Both the position numbers and the translations under genes were made by a program. The notes below the pieces were generated by a model, which did no database searches, was not told the origin of the DNA, and worked only from the letters and a program-made list of their open reading frames with translations. A stretch of 64,000 bases of DNA from Actinomycetota bacterium (lineage in GTDB: Bacteria; Actinomycetota; UBA4738; HRBIN12), in contig JBBECT010000004.1 of NCBI GenBank assembly GCA_040881665.1, positions 630,303 to 694,302 on the forward strand, read 5' to 3'. This document shows positions 1 through 7,769 of the stretch, in pieces; within the stretch, counting starts at the first letter, position 1, and each line of letters opens with the position of its first letter.

Positions 1-1
1 G

Positions 2-580
2 GGTCTCGGTGGCGACCACACGCACGATGAGGGGGAGGAACCGGCCGAGGAGGGGGTTGACCCGCACGTCTGGCTGGATCCGAGCCTCCTGGGCGACATC
101 GTCTCGACGATCGAGGGGTCGCTCGCCGAGCTCTCACCCGACCGGGCCTCGAACTTCTCCGACAACGCCGAGGCGTTCGATGCCGAGCTCGCCGCCTTGG
201 ACGAAGAGTTCCGGACCGGTCTCGCGACGTGCGAACGACGGCTGCTGGTGACCTCGCACGCCGCGTTCGGCTATCTGGCCCGCGCCTACGATCTCGAGCA
301 GGAAGCGATCTCCGGACTGTCGCCGGAGGCGGAGCCGAGCGCGCAGGAGCTTGCCGACATCACCGACGAGATCCGTGCCGACGGCGTAACGACGGTGTTC
401 ACCGAGACGCTCGTGTCGGCCGCGCTCGCCGAGACCCTCGCGAGCGAGGCCGACGTGGCCACCGCGATCCTGAACCCGCTCGAGGGGCTGAGCCAGGAAC
501 AGGCCGACGCCGGTGCGGACTACCTGTCGGTGATGCGGGAGAACCTCGACGTGATGCGAACGGGGCTAGGCTGCAGGTAG
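2..580 (+). CDS. znuA: Zinc ABC transporter substrate-binding protein, 5'-truncated
   Basis: This is the 3' part (192 codons visible) of a cluster A-I metal-binding lipoprotein that captures Zn2+ (possibly Mn2+) outside the membrane for the ABC transporter encoded directly downstream. The open frame runs in from the window edge. It shows a His/Asp/Glu-rich metal loop (HTHDEGEEPAEE) followed by the family motif DPHVWLDP, whose His is a metal ligand. Further on are SHAAFGYLARAY, with the third His ligand, and TDEIRADGVTTVFTETL, typical of the C-terminal lobe. The stop codon abuts the ATG of the ATPase gene, so the genes are co-transcribed. The acidic His loop favours zinc over manganese. The start and lipobox lie outside the window. 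Confidence 0.93.
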   Translation, partial: GLGGDHTHDEGEEPAEEGVDPHVWLDPSLLGDIVSTIEGSLAELSPDRASNFSDNAEAFDAELAALDEEFRTGLATCERRLLVTSHAAFGYLARAYDLEQEAISGLSPEAEPSAQELADITDEIRADGVTTVFTETLVSAALAETLASEADVATAILNPLEGLSQEQADAGADYLSVMRENLDVMRTGLGCR

Positions 581-1327
581 ATGGCGCCGATCCTCACCGC
601 GGAGCACGTCGGGTTCGCATACGGCGCGACCTCTGTCCTCGACGACGTCTCGGTCGCGATCGAGCCCGGCCAGTTCGTCGCCCTCGTCGGGCCGAACGGG
701 TCGGGGAAGTCGACGCTGCTGCGCATCCTCCTCGGTCTCCAACGGCCCGATCGCGGGAACGTTCGCCTGTTCGACCGTGATCCCGCAGCCCTCGAGGAGC
801 GGTGGCGGATCGGCTACGTGCCCCAGCGACCGTCGCTCGAGTCCGAGCTGCCCGTCACCGTCGAGGAGCTCGTTGCCGCGGGGCGTCTGAGCCGGCGTGG
901 ATGGTGGCGGCGGTTCGGCGCACCCGATCGCGATGCGGTCGAGCACGCCGTCGAGTCGGTGGCGCTCGGTGAGCTTCGAACGCGTCCGATCAAGGAACTG
1001 TCGGGTGGGCAGCGTCAACGGACGTTCATCGCGCGCGCGTTCGCTTCCGATCCCGAGCTGCTCGTGCTCGACGAGCCGATCGCCGGCGTCGACGCGGAGT
1101 CCCAGCGACGGTTCCGGGGATCGATCGCCCACCTCCGGGAGCAGCACGGGTCCGCCGTCCTCCTCGTCTCGCACGAGCTCTCGGCGGTCGCCGACGATGT
1201 CGACCGCGTGATCGTGCTGAAGGGCCGCGTGCTCTTCGATGGGCCGCCGGAACGCCTGATCGCCGAGGGTGTCTCCCTCGGCGTGCACCGCGAGGACCTC
1301 CCGCTCTGGCTCGAGGGGCTGCGTTGA
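581..1327 (+). CDS. znuC: Zinc ABC transporter ATP-binding protein
   Basis: A 248-residue ABC ATPase that powers metal import with the adjacent permease. Visible motifs are Walker A GPNGSGKST (residues 37-45), a Q-loop region at YVPQRPSLES, the signature LSGGQRQR (140-147), Walker B LLVLDEP (160-166) and a switch His in LLVSHEL. The length fits the ZnuC/MntB family. The ATG begins one base after the substrate-binding protein's stop, and the TGA overlaps the permease ATG by one base, giving tight translational coupling. Substrate assignment rests on the His-rich binding protein upstream and the Fur/Zur-type regulator downstream; on its own the ATPase could serve manganese. Confidence 0.94.
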   Translation: MAPILTAEHVGFAYGATSVLDDVSVAIEPGQFVALVGPNGSGKSTLLRILLGLQRPDRGNVRLFDRDPAALEERWRIGYVPQRPSLESELPVTVEELVAAGRLSRRGWWRRFGAPDRDAVEHAVESVALGELRTRPIKELSGGQRQRTFIARAFASDPELLVLDEPIAGVDAESQRRFRGSIAHLREQHGSAVLLVSHELSAVADDVDRVIVLKGRVLFDGPPERLIAEGVSLGVHREDLPLWLEGLR

Positions 1328-2268
1328 TGGCGCTCGGACCGCTGGCGCTCTTGCCGTATCCGTTCGACGCCACGTTCATGGAGCGCGCGCTCGTCGCCGG
1401 CCTCGTCGTGGGCGTGTTCGCGCCGATCATCGGCACGTTCCTCGTGCAGAAGCGGATGGCCTTGATCGGGGACGGGATCGGGCACTTGGCCTTCGCGGGC
1501 GTGGGCGCCGGCTTGCTCGTCGGCGTCTGGCCCCTGTGGGGAGCGCTCGTGCTAGCGGTCGGCGGGGCGATCGCCGTCGAACGGATGCGCGCGCGGAGGA
1601 AGGCGTCCGGTGACCTGGCCCTCGCGTGGATCTTCTACACGGGGATCGCGCTCGGCGTCGTTCTCGTCGGCCTGGCGGGATCGCTCAACGCGAACCTGTT
1701 CTCGTACCTGTTCGGGCAGGTCCTGCTCGTGACGGGATCCGAGCTGGCGCTGATCGTTCCCCTCGGGATCGTCGTGACCGTCGTCGTCCTGGTCCTGCGC
1801 CGTCCACTGCTCGCGGTCGTGACCGACGAGGACTGGGCCCGCGTGGCGGGCCTGCCCGTCGATCTGCTGAACATGATGCTCGCGGTGCTGACCGCCGTGG
1901 CGATCGTCACAGCGATGCGTGTCGTCGGCATCCTGCTCGTCGCCGCGCTGATGGTGCTGCCGGTGGCGAGCGGCCAGCTGCTCGCCCGTTCGTTCCGTGG
2001 AACGATGGCGTGGTCGGTGGGGATCGGCATCGCATCGGTCGTCGGGGGCCTGGCGATCTCGAGACTGTGGGGGTTCGCTCCCGGAGGGACGATCGTCTTG
2101 CTCGCCTCCGCCGTGTTCGCCGTCGTCGCGTTGACGACATCGCGCCGGCCGGACCGTGCGATCAGGGCGATCGGACTCCGGGTGGACGAACCTGCGCCGC
2201 AGCACGGATCGGGACACGACTCCGATGTCTCGGGAGCCCCTGTTCTCGGCGATTCTCAGTCTGACTGA
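1327..2268 (+). CDS. znuB: Zinc ABC transporter permease
   Basis: A 313-residue polytopic membrane protein of the ABC-3 family (ZnuB/MntC type) that forms the channel of the importer. About eight hydrophobic segments are visible, starting at residues 15-35. The family signature GDGIGHLAFAGVGAGLLVG is present near residue 50, as is the conserved membrane segment AMRVVGILLVAALMVLPVA. I chose the ATG that overlaps the ATPase stop codon (TGATG) over the TTG three bases upstream. The polar C-terminal tail (about 35 residues, His- and Asp-rich) is longer than usual. The last codons overlap a perfect palindrome that is probably the operator of the next gene. Confidence 0.93.
   Translation: MALGPLALLPYPFDATFMERALVAGLVVGVFAPIIGTFLVQKRMALIGDGIGHLAFAGVGAGLLVGVWPLWGALVLAVGGAIAVERMRARRKASGDLALAWIFYTGIALGVVLVGLAGSLNANLFSYLFGQVLLVTGSELALIVPLGIVVTVVVLVLRRPLLAVVTDEDWARVAGLPVDLLNMMLAVLTAVAIVTAMRVVGILLVAALMVLPVASGQLLARSFRGTMAWSVGIGIASVVGGLAISRLWGFAPGGTIVLLASAVFAVVALTTSRRPDRAIRAIGLRVDEPAPQHGSGHDSDVSGAPVLGDSQSD
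2256..2268. promoter_or_regulatory. Perfect 6-1-6 palindrome, candidate Fur/Zur operator
   Basis: TCAGTC-T-GACTGA is a perfect inverted repeat with a single central base. It sits across the znuB stop codon and directly abuts the -10 hexamer TACACT (2269-2274) of the regulator gene. A protein bound here would block that promoter, so autoregulation by the Fur-family product is the natural reading. The short, GC-mixed half-sites differ from the AT-rich Zur boxes of model organisms, so binding is inferred only. Confidence 0.5.
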
Positions 2269-2274
2269 TACACT
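2269..2274 (+). promoter_or_regulatory. -10 element TACACT of the Fur-family gene
   Basis: TACACT lies eight bases before the ATG at 2283, which predicts a leaderless or near-leaderless transcript. There is no purine-rich Shine-Dalgarno between it and the start. The same TANNNT arrangement recurs before many genes of this window. Confidence 0.5.
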
Positions 2275-2282
2275 CCCCCGCC

Positions 2283-2720
2283 ATGGCAGCCAGCGACCTC
2301 CACACGATCGTCGGCGCGCGCCTCCGGACTGCGGGTCAGCGGTACACGAGCAAGCGTCGTGTGCTGGTGGAGATCCTCGAGCGCGCTCGTCAGCCGGTGT
2401 CGATCCCCGACATCCTGCGTTCGCGCAGGGGATTGGCGCAGAGTTCGGTGTACCGGAACCTCGCGGCGCTCGAGCAGGCGCACGTCCTGCGCCGAGTCGT
2501 CACGGGCGAGGACTTCGCGCGCTTCGAGCTGTCCGAGGATCTGACCGAGCACCATCACCACCTCGTATGCTCGAACTGCGGCACCGTGCAGGACGTCACG
2601 ATCCCCCAGCGCCTCGAGCGCAGCATGGAACGCGCGCTCGATGAGATCGCCGAGGGAACCGGGTTCACCGCGGTGAGCCATCGGCTCGACCTGATCGGCA
2701 CCTGCAAGGCCTGCGCCTGA
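2283..2720 (+). CDS. zur: Fur-family metalloregulator, probably Zur
   Basis: A 145-residue Fur-family repressor. A winged helix occupies residues 10-80, with recognition helix around AQSSVYRNLAALE (52-64). It is followed by the metal-sensing hinge with the His run HHHH (90-93), the first CxxC (C96, C99 in LVCSNCG) and a second CxxC at the C-terminus (C141, C144 in TCKACA). The two CxxC pairs form the structural zinc site of this family. Its position directly behind znuABC makes zinc sensing (Zur) the best call. Fur, Mur or PerR cannot be excluded from sequence alone. It is likely autoregulated through the palindrome at 2256-2268. Confidence 0.85.
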   Translation: MAASDLHTIVGARLRTAGQRYTSKRRVLVEILERARQPVSIPDILRSRRGLAQSSVYRNLAALEQAHVLRRVVTGEDFARFELSEDLTEHHHHLVCSNCGTVQDVTIPQRLERSMERALDEIAEGTGFTAVSHRLDLIGTCKACA

Positions 2721-2728
2721 CACGCGTT

Positions 2729-2760
2729 CGCCCGCCGGACACGACCGTCGGTGTCGGGCG
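2729..2760. terminator. Imperfect hairpin between convergent genes
   Basis: CGCCC (2729-2733) pairs with GGGCG (2756-2760), and GACAC (2738-2742) pairs with GTGTC (2751-2755), with a four-base bulge on the left and an eight-base loop. It lies between the convergent stops of the regulator and the YcgQ-like gene, so it may terminate both. There is no T tract. Confidence 0.4.
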
Positions 2761-2766
2761 ACGGGT

Positions 2767-3516
2767 CTACGGGGAGAGGTACGCGGGGTTCGGTTCGGTC
2801 GCCGCGGTGATCGACGACTGGTCGACGATCACCTCACGGCCGAGCGGGTAGATCGTTCCGTCGACGGTGACCCACTCGTCGATCTCCCACGTGCCGGGAG
2901 GAACGTTGACGACGCGAACGGAGGCGACCGTTGCGTCCGCCACGCAGCACGAGACGATGAACCGGGTGAGGAGGAACTCGTCCGCGGGCGTACCGGGCTC
3001 CCTGTCGACGAACCCGACGAACGAGACCTGTTCACCTGCTCGCTTCGCGAGCGCCTGCTGACCCTCCTTCGAGGTCTGCGCGCCCGCGACGTCGAGCAGC
3101 GTGAGTGCTCCCTCGCCGATCTCGCTCGCCGACGCGGTGTAACCGGCGGCGGCCGCATCGCCCCGTCGCCCGGCCGCGAACGAGGTCAGCGTGGACGGCG
3201 GCAGTACGAGCGTCACCAAGACCGGGACGAGGAGCAGCCCGAGCATCCATGCCTGCCGCCGACCGAGCGGGGTGGGGTCGCGCTCCCGGGCCGTGAGCAG
3301 TCGCCCGACGGCAGCGACCGTCAACAGCACCGCGCCAACCGGAACCACCCACTCGGTGCGGCTCGACAGGTATTGCGACGAGCGGCCGCTGACGAGCAAG
3401 AACCAGAACGTGCCGGCCCACAGGGTCAGCACGATCCCCGTCGCCACCCGGTACGCGCTCCAGGTCGCATCGGAGGCCGAACGGGGCCGCACACCGTCGC
3501 CCGTCGTGGCGTTCAT
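2767..3516 (-). CDS. YcgQ-like TIGR03943 family membrane protein
   Basis: A 249-residue protein of the TIGR03943 (UPF0703/YcgQ) family, which usually accompanies an ArsP_1/YcgR permease. It has two N-terminal helices (about residues 18-38 and 48-65), a third near 82-100, and a C-terminal soluble domain. That domain holds the typical core VSFVGFVDREPGTPADEFLL followed by SCCVADA. The ATG at 3516 overlaps the permease stop by four bases (ATGA), so the two are translationally coupled. Its function is not established; YcgQ/YcgR pairs are linked to metal homeostasis in some bacteria, which fits the neighbouring zinc uptake genes. A longer in-frame upstream extension overlaps the permease and is not credible. 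Confidence 0.82.
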   Translation of the reverse strand: MNATTGDGVRPRSASDATWSAYRVATGIVLTLWAGTFWFLLVSGRSSQYLSSRTEWVVPVGAVLLTVAAVGRLLTARERDPTPLGRRQAWMLGLLLVPVLVTLVLPPSTLTSFAAGRRGDAAAAGYTASASEIGEGALTLLDVAGAQTSKEGQQALAKRAGEQVSFVGFVDREPGTPADEFLLTRFIVSCCVADATVASVRVVNVPPGTWEIDEWVTVDGTIYPLGREVIVDQSSITAATEPNPAYLSP

Positions 3517-4547
3517 CCGATCAGCACCTGGAGCCAGAGACAGGCGACGAGCACCATCGCGCCGGTCACGATCACGACCATACGCGCGAAGCCACGATTG
3601 AAGATCCCCATGTAGAGCGCCACGAGCTTCATGTCCACCATCGGCCCGAACACGAGGAACGCGAGCTGGGACGAGGGACCGAACTGGACGAACGAGGCGG
3701 CGACGAACGCATCCGATTCCGAACACAGCGAGAGCAGGAACGCCAACCCCATCATCGCCAAGATCCCGAGCACCGGCGCGTCGGCGACCCCGTTCACGAT
3801 CGACTGCGGCACGAACGTCTGCACCGCCGCCGCCAAGGCAGCGCCGACGACGAGGAACTTCGCCATGAACAGGAAGTCACCGCCCAGGTGGCCGAAGAAA
3901 CGCGGCCACCGAGCCTCGACCGGTCGCTCATCGGCTTCTTCGACAGCTTCGTGCGCCGCCAGCGGTCGCAGCAGCTCGTCCTTCGAGCGCGATCCGACGA
4001 CCCAGCCCGCCACGATCGCCACGAGGATCCCGAGCGCCGCGCGGCCGAGCACCATCGTCCACACGACGCTCCGTCCTTGGTAGGCGAAGAACGTGGACGC
4101 GAGCACGACGGGGTTCACGATCGGCGCGGCGAGCATGAAGGTCACCGCGGCGGCGGGGGACAGCCCCTTCATCGCCAGGCGACGCGCGACGGGCACCGAT
4201 CCGCATTCGCACACGGGGAACGCGACCCCGCCCAGAGCCGCCGCCGGGAGCTGCATCGGCTTCGGGAGGCGCGCGAGCCGCTCGAAGGTCGACACCGGCA
4301 CGAACACCTCGATCGTCGCCGACACGAGCGCTCCGAGGAGCACGAAGGGGAGTGCCTCGATCAGCAGTCCGCTGAACACGAGGAAGAAGTTCTGCAGCCA
4401 CGCGACCGAGTCGGGATCGGTGATCCGCAGCAGGACCGCTCCGACAGCGAGCGTCACGAGGACAGGAACCGCCGCCCGCCACGGGTGGGAGCGTTCGGGA
4501 GGGATCGGCAGGGGAGCGTGCGGCGGCGTCCGGACCGTCTGCGCCAT
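3513..4547 (-). CDS. YcgR/ArsP_1-like permease
   Basis: A 344-residue inner-membrane permease of the UPF0718/ArsP_1 family (pfam03773). About eight to ten hydrophobic segments are visible. The diagnostic loop FPVCECGSVPVARRL carries the conserved CxC pair, and a second conserved stretch SLCSESDAFVAAS corresponds to the repeated half. The ATG at 4547 overlaps the stop of the upstream gene by one base (TGATG), and the stop overlaps the YcgQ-like gene. All three minus-strand genes therefore form one operon. Substrate unknown. Related proteins export organoarsenicals or act in metal homeostasis; nothing here points to arsenic. Confidence 0.85.
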   Translation of the reverse strand: MAQTVRTPPHAPLPIPPERSHPWRAAVPVLVTLAVGAVLLRITDPDSVAWLQNFFLVFSGLLIEALPFVLLGALVSATIEVFVPVSTFERLARLPKPMQLPAAALGGVAFPVCECGSVPVARRLAMKGLSPAAAVTFMLAAPIVNPVVLASTFFAYQGRSVVWTMVLGRAALGILVAIVAGWVVGSRSKDELLRPLAAHEAVEEADERPVEARWPRFFGHLGGDFLFMAKFLVVGAALAAAVQTFVPQSIVNGVADAPVLGILAMMGLAFLLSLCSESDAFVAASFVQFGPSSQLAFLVFGPMVDMKLVALYMGIFNRGFARMVVIVTGAMVLVACLWLQVLIG

Positions 4548-5902
4548 CAGCAGAACCTCCCGAACTGGACGGCGAACCCGCCGAACGCGTCGGCGAGCAG
4601 TGCCGTCCCGTCCGGCTGACGTGATCCGAGCATCGCCTGGACCGCCGTGCCCGAGCCCACGCCGGCGGCGACCAGCGCCTCCTGGTCGAGGAACAGACCG
4701 CCCGGTTGCGACCACTCCACGGCAGCGGCCTCGCCCGGCACGGCGTCGTCCGCGGCGCGGATGAGCTGGTCGACCGGGATCGTCGCCCTGCCTCGCACCG
4801 GACCGGTGGCGGAACCGGTTCCTACGACGCTCACCAAGAGCCGATCGCCGCTCGCGGCGCGGGCCCGTTCCACGATCCCTCGCAGTTGGTCATCCATCGC
4901 CGGGATCGAGTCTCGCACGACGGCCCCAAGCACGTCAGGGGTCGCGTCGCCGCCGAAGCCGTCTGCGAGCAGACGCCCGGTCGCCGTCTCCGTCTCCCCG
5001 GGACGCGCGAGGGTGACCTCGTCGCGGTCGCCGACGGCGTACCAGTCGCGACCGACCAACCCGAGATCGGCGGGGTCATCGGCGACGAGGCCGATGCGGG
5101 CGGATCCGGCGAAGGGACCGTCGTACTCGAGATCGTCGGCGAACGTCGCGATCACGCTCAGGGGTGCCTCGGCGCTCCATGCGCGGGCGAGCGCGCCGCC
5201 GCGGTCGTCGTTGCGGAGCCAGGTACCGGTGATCCCATGATCGGCGGGCGTCGCCCCCGTGCCGATCGTCGTGAGCGTGGCTGCCGGGTCCAGCGGCAAA
5301 GATCCCGCATCGCCCTCCAGCGTTCCCGACCCCTCGCGCAGCAGCGAGCGCAGGAACGGCCACGCCCGCGGCTGAGCCTCGAGCTCGGCCGACCCGATCC
5401 CCTTCAACGCCACGACGAGGACGAGCCGGGCTCGTTCGGTCGAGGTGACCGCGATCGGTTCGCCCGGATGCACGCCCGGGAACGCCCAATCGGAACCGAG
5501 CGCCTCCAGCAGCGTCGGGGCCACCGCGTCCAACCCGGCACCGTCGGGGATCGGAGCGTTGGGATGCACTCCCGTTCCCGCGAACACGATCGGGACGCGG
5601 CCCGACGGTGGGTCGTTGGCCGACGGCCACGCGGGGTCCACCCCTCGCTGGCCGCCGCCGTCCCACCCCCAGAGCACCGGCTCGCCGGGAACCGTCAGCA
5701 CGTCCGGGGACCGTTGCTCCCGGTACCCCGCGGCGAGGTCTTCGCGCAACGGGGCCGGGAGCGAACAGAAGGGGACCTCGGAGGAGGCCGCCGCCGGTTC
5801 GTCGCAGCTGCTGCCGATACACGCGATGTCGAGCGCGATCGCCGGCAGGGCGACGACCGCGAGCACGGTGAGCAGGGGGACCAGCCGAGTTCGGTACGTC
5901 AC
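4547..5902 (-). CDS. Degenerate alkaline-phosphatase-superfamily protein, probable pseudoenzyme
   Basis: A 451-residue exported protein that is a divergent relative of the five enzymes on the opposite strand. After a signal anchor it shows the same permuted N-terminal block (VPIVFAGTGV, then VAPTLLEALG, then GEPI), and then ATLTTIGTGATPADHGITG, equivalent to the enzymes' nucleophile region. The first metal-ligand Asp of VWD is replaced (LVVALKG), the P-S/T-x-T nucleophile motif is lost (SLPLDPAAT), and no D-x3-H or DHG ligand motif is recognisable. Catalysis is therefore unlikely. It keeps the Cys near the mature N-terminus (PFCSLP) and a C-terminal Cys. I chose GTG 5902 because TAGCGT lies seven bases upstream; a GTG at 5911 is also in frame. 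It heads an operon with the YcgR/YcgQ-like pair. Role unknown; a binding or regulatory partner of the enzymes is possible. Confidence 0.75.
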   Translation of the reverse strand: MTYRTRLVPLLTVLAVVALPAIALDIACIGSSCDEPAAASSEVPFCSLPAPLREDLAAGYREQRSPDVLTVPGEPVLWGWDGGGQRGVDPAWPSANDPPSGRVPIVFAGTGVHPNAPIPDGAGLDAVAPTLLEALGSDWAFPGVHPGEPIAVTSTERARLVLVVALKGIGSAELEAQPRAWPFLRSLLREGSGTLEGDAGSLPLDPAATLTTIGTGATPADHGITGTWLRNDDRGGALARAWSAEAPLSVIATFADDLEYDGPFAGSARIGLVADDPADLGLVGRDWYAVGDRDEVTLARPGETETATGRLLADGFGGDATPDVLGAVVRDSIPAMDDQLRGIVERARAASGDRLLVSVVGTGSATGPVRGRATIPVDQLIRAADDAVPGEAAAVEWSQPGGLFLDQEALVAAGVGSGTAVQAMLGSRQPDGTALLADAFGGFAVQFGRFC

Positions 5903-5909
5903 TCCGACC

Positions 5910-5915
5910 ACGCTA
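5910..5915 (-). promoter_or_regulatory. -10 element TAGCGT, leaderless
   Basis: On the minus strand TAGCGT is followed by seven bases and then GTG at 5902, the spacing expected for a leaderless mRNA. It would drive the pseudoenzyme-permease-YcgQ operon. Confidence 0.45.
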
Positions 5916-6012
5916 CCGCCCCGGCCCGGGGACGAGGACCGCGCTCTGGTGCACGCCCGTGAGGAATCTGTGCTGAACGGCGAACGTGCCTGCCGGCGGC
6001 GGCGAAGGGTCT

Positions 6013-6020
6013 GATAGGTT
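6013..6020 (+). promoter_or_regulatory. Possible extended -10 for the phosphodiesterase array
   Basis: TGATAGGTT holds a TAGGTT hexamer preceded by TG one base upstream. No good -35 is visible at 17 bases. It lies about 80 bases before the first array gene, in the 196-base gap between divergent genes. This is the only plausible promoter I see for the five-gene array. Confidence 0.25.
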
Positions 6021-6098
6021 GCGATTCTCCTCCCGCGATCCCCTGGTCAACCGTTGGAAAGGCCGTCTCGACGTGCGAAAGGCAACCTGCTCCTCCCG

Positions 6099-7769
6099 AT
6101 GAAACACCGTGCCCGCCTCGCTGCCGCCGTCGCGACCCTGTCCCTCGCTGCCGCCGTGCTCGTCGCCGCGCTCCCGGGATCGCAGGCGGCCGGACAGTCG
6201 GCGACATCCCAGCGTCGGGTCGAGGAGGCCGCCTGCGACGTCCCGCACCAGTACCTGTTGCGAACGTGGCGCGGATGGCGCCCCGATAGGGGTCCGGAGA
6301 TCGCGATGATCCCGATCTACCCGAACTACGTGGGTGCCGGTCTGCCGCACGTCGGTCCGTGGCCCTACGTGCAGGAGGTTCCGATCCTCTGGTACGGCCC
6401 GGGACATGTCCCCCCGACCGGTGAGGTCAAGCGCCCGGTCACCGTCGCGGGCATCGCTCCCACGATGGCCGAGATGCTCGACCAGCCGTTCCAGGCGATC
6501 GACGGCCAGCCACTTCGCGAGGCGCTCGGCCGAAAGGGGGAGCGCGCAGATCCGCCGAAGCTCGTGGTGACGATGATCTGGGACGCGGCGGGCAACAACG
6601 TTTTGAAGGAACATGCCGGCGCCTACCCCTACCTCGAGTCGCTGAAGGACGCGGGCGTCTGGTACTCGAACGCCACGGTCGGGTCGAACCCCACCTCGAC
6701 CGCGCAGATCCACACGACGATCGGCACGGGCGCGTTCCCGCGCAATAGCGGACTCGTCGGTCACCGGCTGCGGATCGGCGAGGAGATCACGACGCCGTGG
6801 TCGCAGGGTCCCGCCTTCATCAACGTTCCGACGTTCGCGGACATCTACGATCGGGCGAACGGCAACGAACCGGTCGTCGGGCTGATGGGAACGGTCTCGA
6901 TCCACGCCGGCTTGATCGGACACGGGTCGATGTGGGGTGGCGGCGACAAGGACATCGTGATGCTGCGCCAGGCCGTCGACGGCGACACGATCGGCGAAGA
7001 GACGTTCCAATGGAACCTGCCGGGGTCGCTGCAGGCGTACTTCGAGTTCCCCGAGTACGCGAACGCCGTCCCCGGCTTCGAGGCCGACGTCGACGAGATG
7101 GACCGTGCCGACGGCAAGCTCGACGGGAACTGGCGGAACAACGAGATCGCGCCCCTCCTGGACGGGTTCGACACGCCCGCGCGCCCGATCTATCAGGAGC
7201 GGGTGCTCGAAGAGCTGATCGAACGCGAGGGCTTCGGGCAGGACGACGTCACCGACCTCTTGTTCGTGAACCACAAGATCATCGACTACATCAGCCACGT
7301 GTGGACGATGAACAGCCCCGAGATGAACGATGCGGTCAAGGCCGAGGATCGAGCCCTCGAGACGCTCGTGACCTTCCTCAACGAGCACGTCGGGAAGGAC
7401 GAATGGGTGCTTGCGCTCACCTCGGACCACGGATCGATCCCCGACCCGAAGATCTCGGGTGCCTTCCAGATCTCGACGACGCCGATCGCGGCGGGGATCA
7501 ACATCGAGTTCGATACCGATGGGGACGAGAACTACATCGTCGAACTCGTCCAGCCGGTCGGGATCTTCATCGACGAAGAGGAACTCCGTCAGAACGGCCA
7601 CACCCTCGCGGAGGTTGCCGAGTACGTGATGGATCTCACGAAGGCCGACGTCGCGGCGGAGGGTGTGAACGTCCCGGCGGGTCAGGCGGACGATCGGGTG
7701 TTCGAGGCCGCCTTCCCGATGGAGTCGATGACCGACGTCCCGTGCCTGCCGGAAGCGCGTCGCGGCTGA
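6099..7769 (+). CDS. Exported phosphodiesterase/AP-superfamily enzyme, array member 1
   Basis: A 556-residue secreted enzyme (signal peptide about 1-31). It is expected to hydrolyse phosphate esters with two metal ions, as in nucleotide pyrophosphatase/phosphodiesterases. NPP-type ligands are all present but in permuted order. LPHVGPW (H84) and the fold's usual C-terminal block (VPILWYGPG, then IAPT, then DGQPL) come first. D162 (MIWD), nucleophile T199 in PTSTAQIH (H205), D396-x3-H400 (DYISH) and D443-H444 (SDHG) follow. Nothing like the HxGPW/VPxxxYGPG/APT block follows SDHG. Cys46 and a Cys eight residues from the C-terminus are conserved in all copies and could form a disulfide joining the termini. 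This is the only copy with Thr as nucleophile. ATG 6099 was chosen because the signal peptide starts there. Substrate unknown. Confidence 0.85.
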   Translation: MKHRARLAAAVATLSLAAAVLVAALPGSQAAGQSATSQRRVEEAACDVPHQYLLRTWRGWRPDRGPEIAMIPIYPNYVGAGLPHVGPWPYVQEVPILWYGPGHVPPTGEVKRPVTVAGIAPTMAEMLDQPFQAIDGQPLREALGRKGERADPPKLVVTMIWDAAGNNVLKEHAGAYPYLESLKDAGVWYSNATVGSNPTSTAQIHTTIGTGAFPRNSGLVGHRLRIGEEITTPWSQGPAFINVPTFADIYDRANGNEPVVGLMGTVSIHAGLIGHGSMWGGGDKDIVMLRQAVDGDTIGEETFQWNLPGSLQAYFEFPEYANAVPGFEADVDEMDRADGKLDGNWRNNEIAPLLDGFDTPARPIYQERVLEELIEREGFGQDDVTDLLFVNHKIIDYISHVWTMNSPEMNDAVKAEDRALETLVTFLNEHVGKDEWVLALTSDHGSIPDPKISGAFQISTTPIAAGINIEFDTDGDENYIVELVQPVGIFIDEEELRQNGHTLAEVAEYVMDLTKADVAAEGVNVPAGQADDRVFEAAFPMESMTDVPCLPEARRG

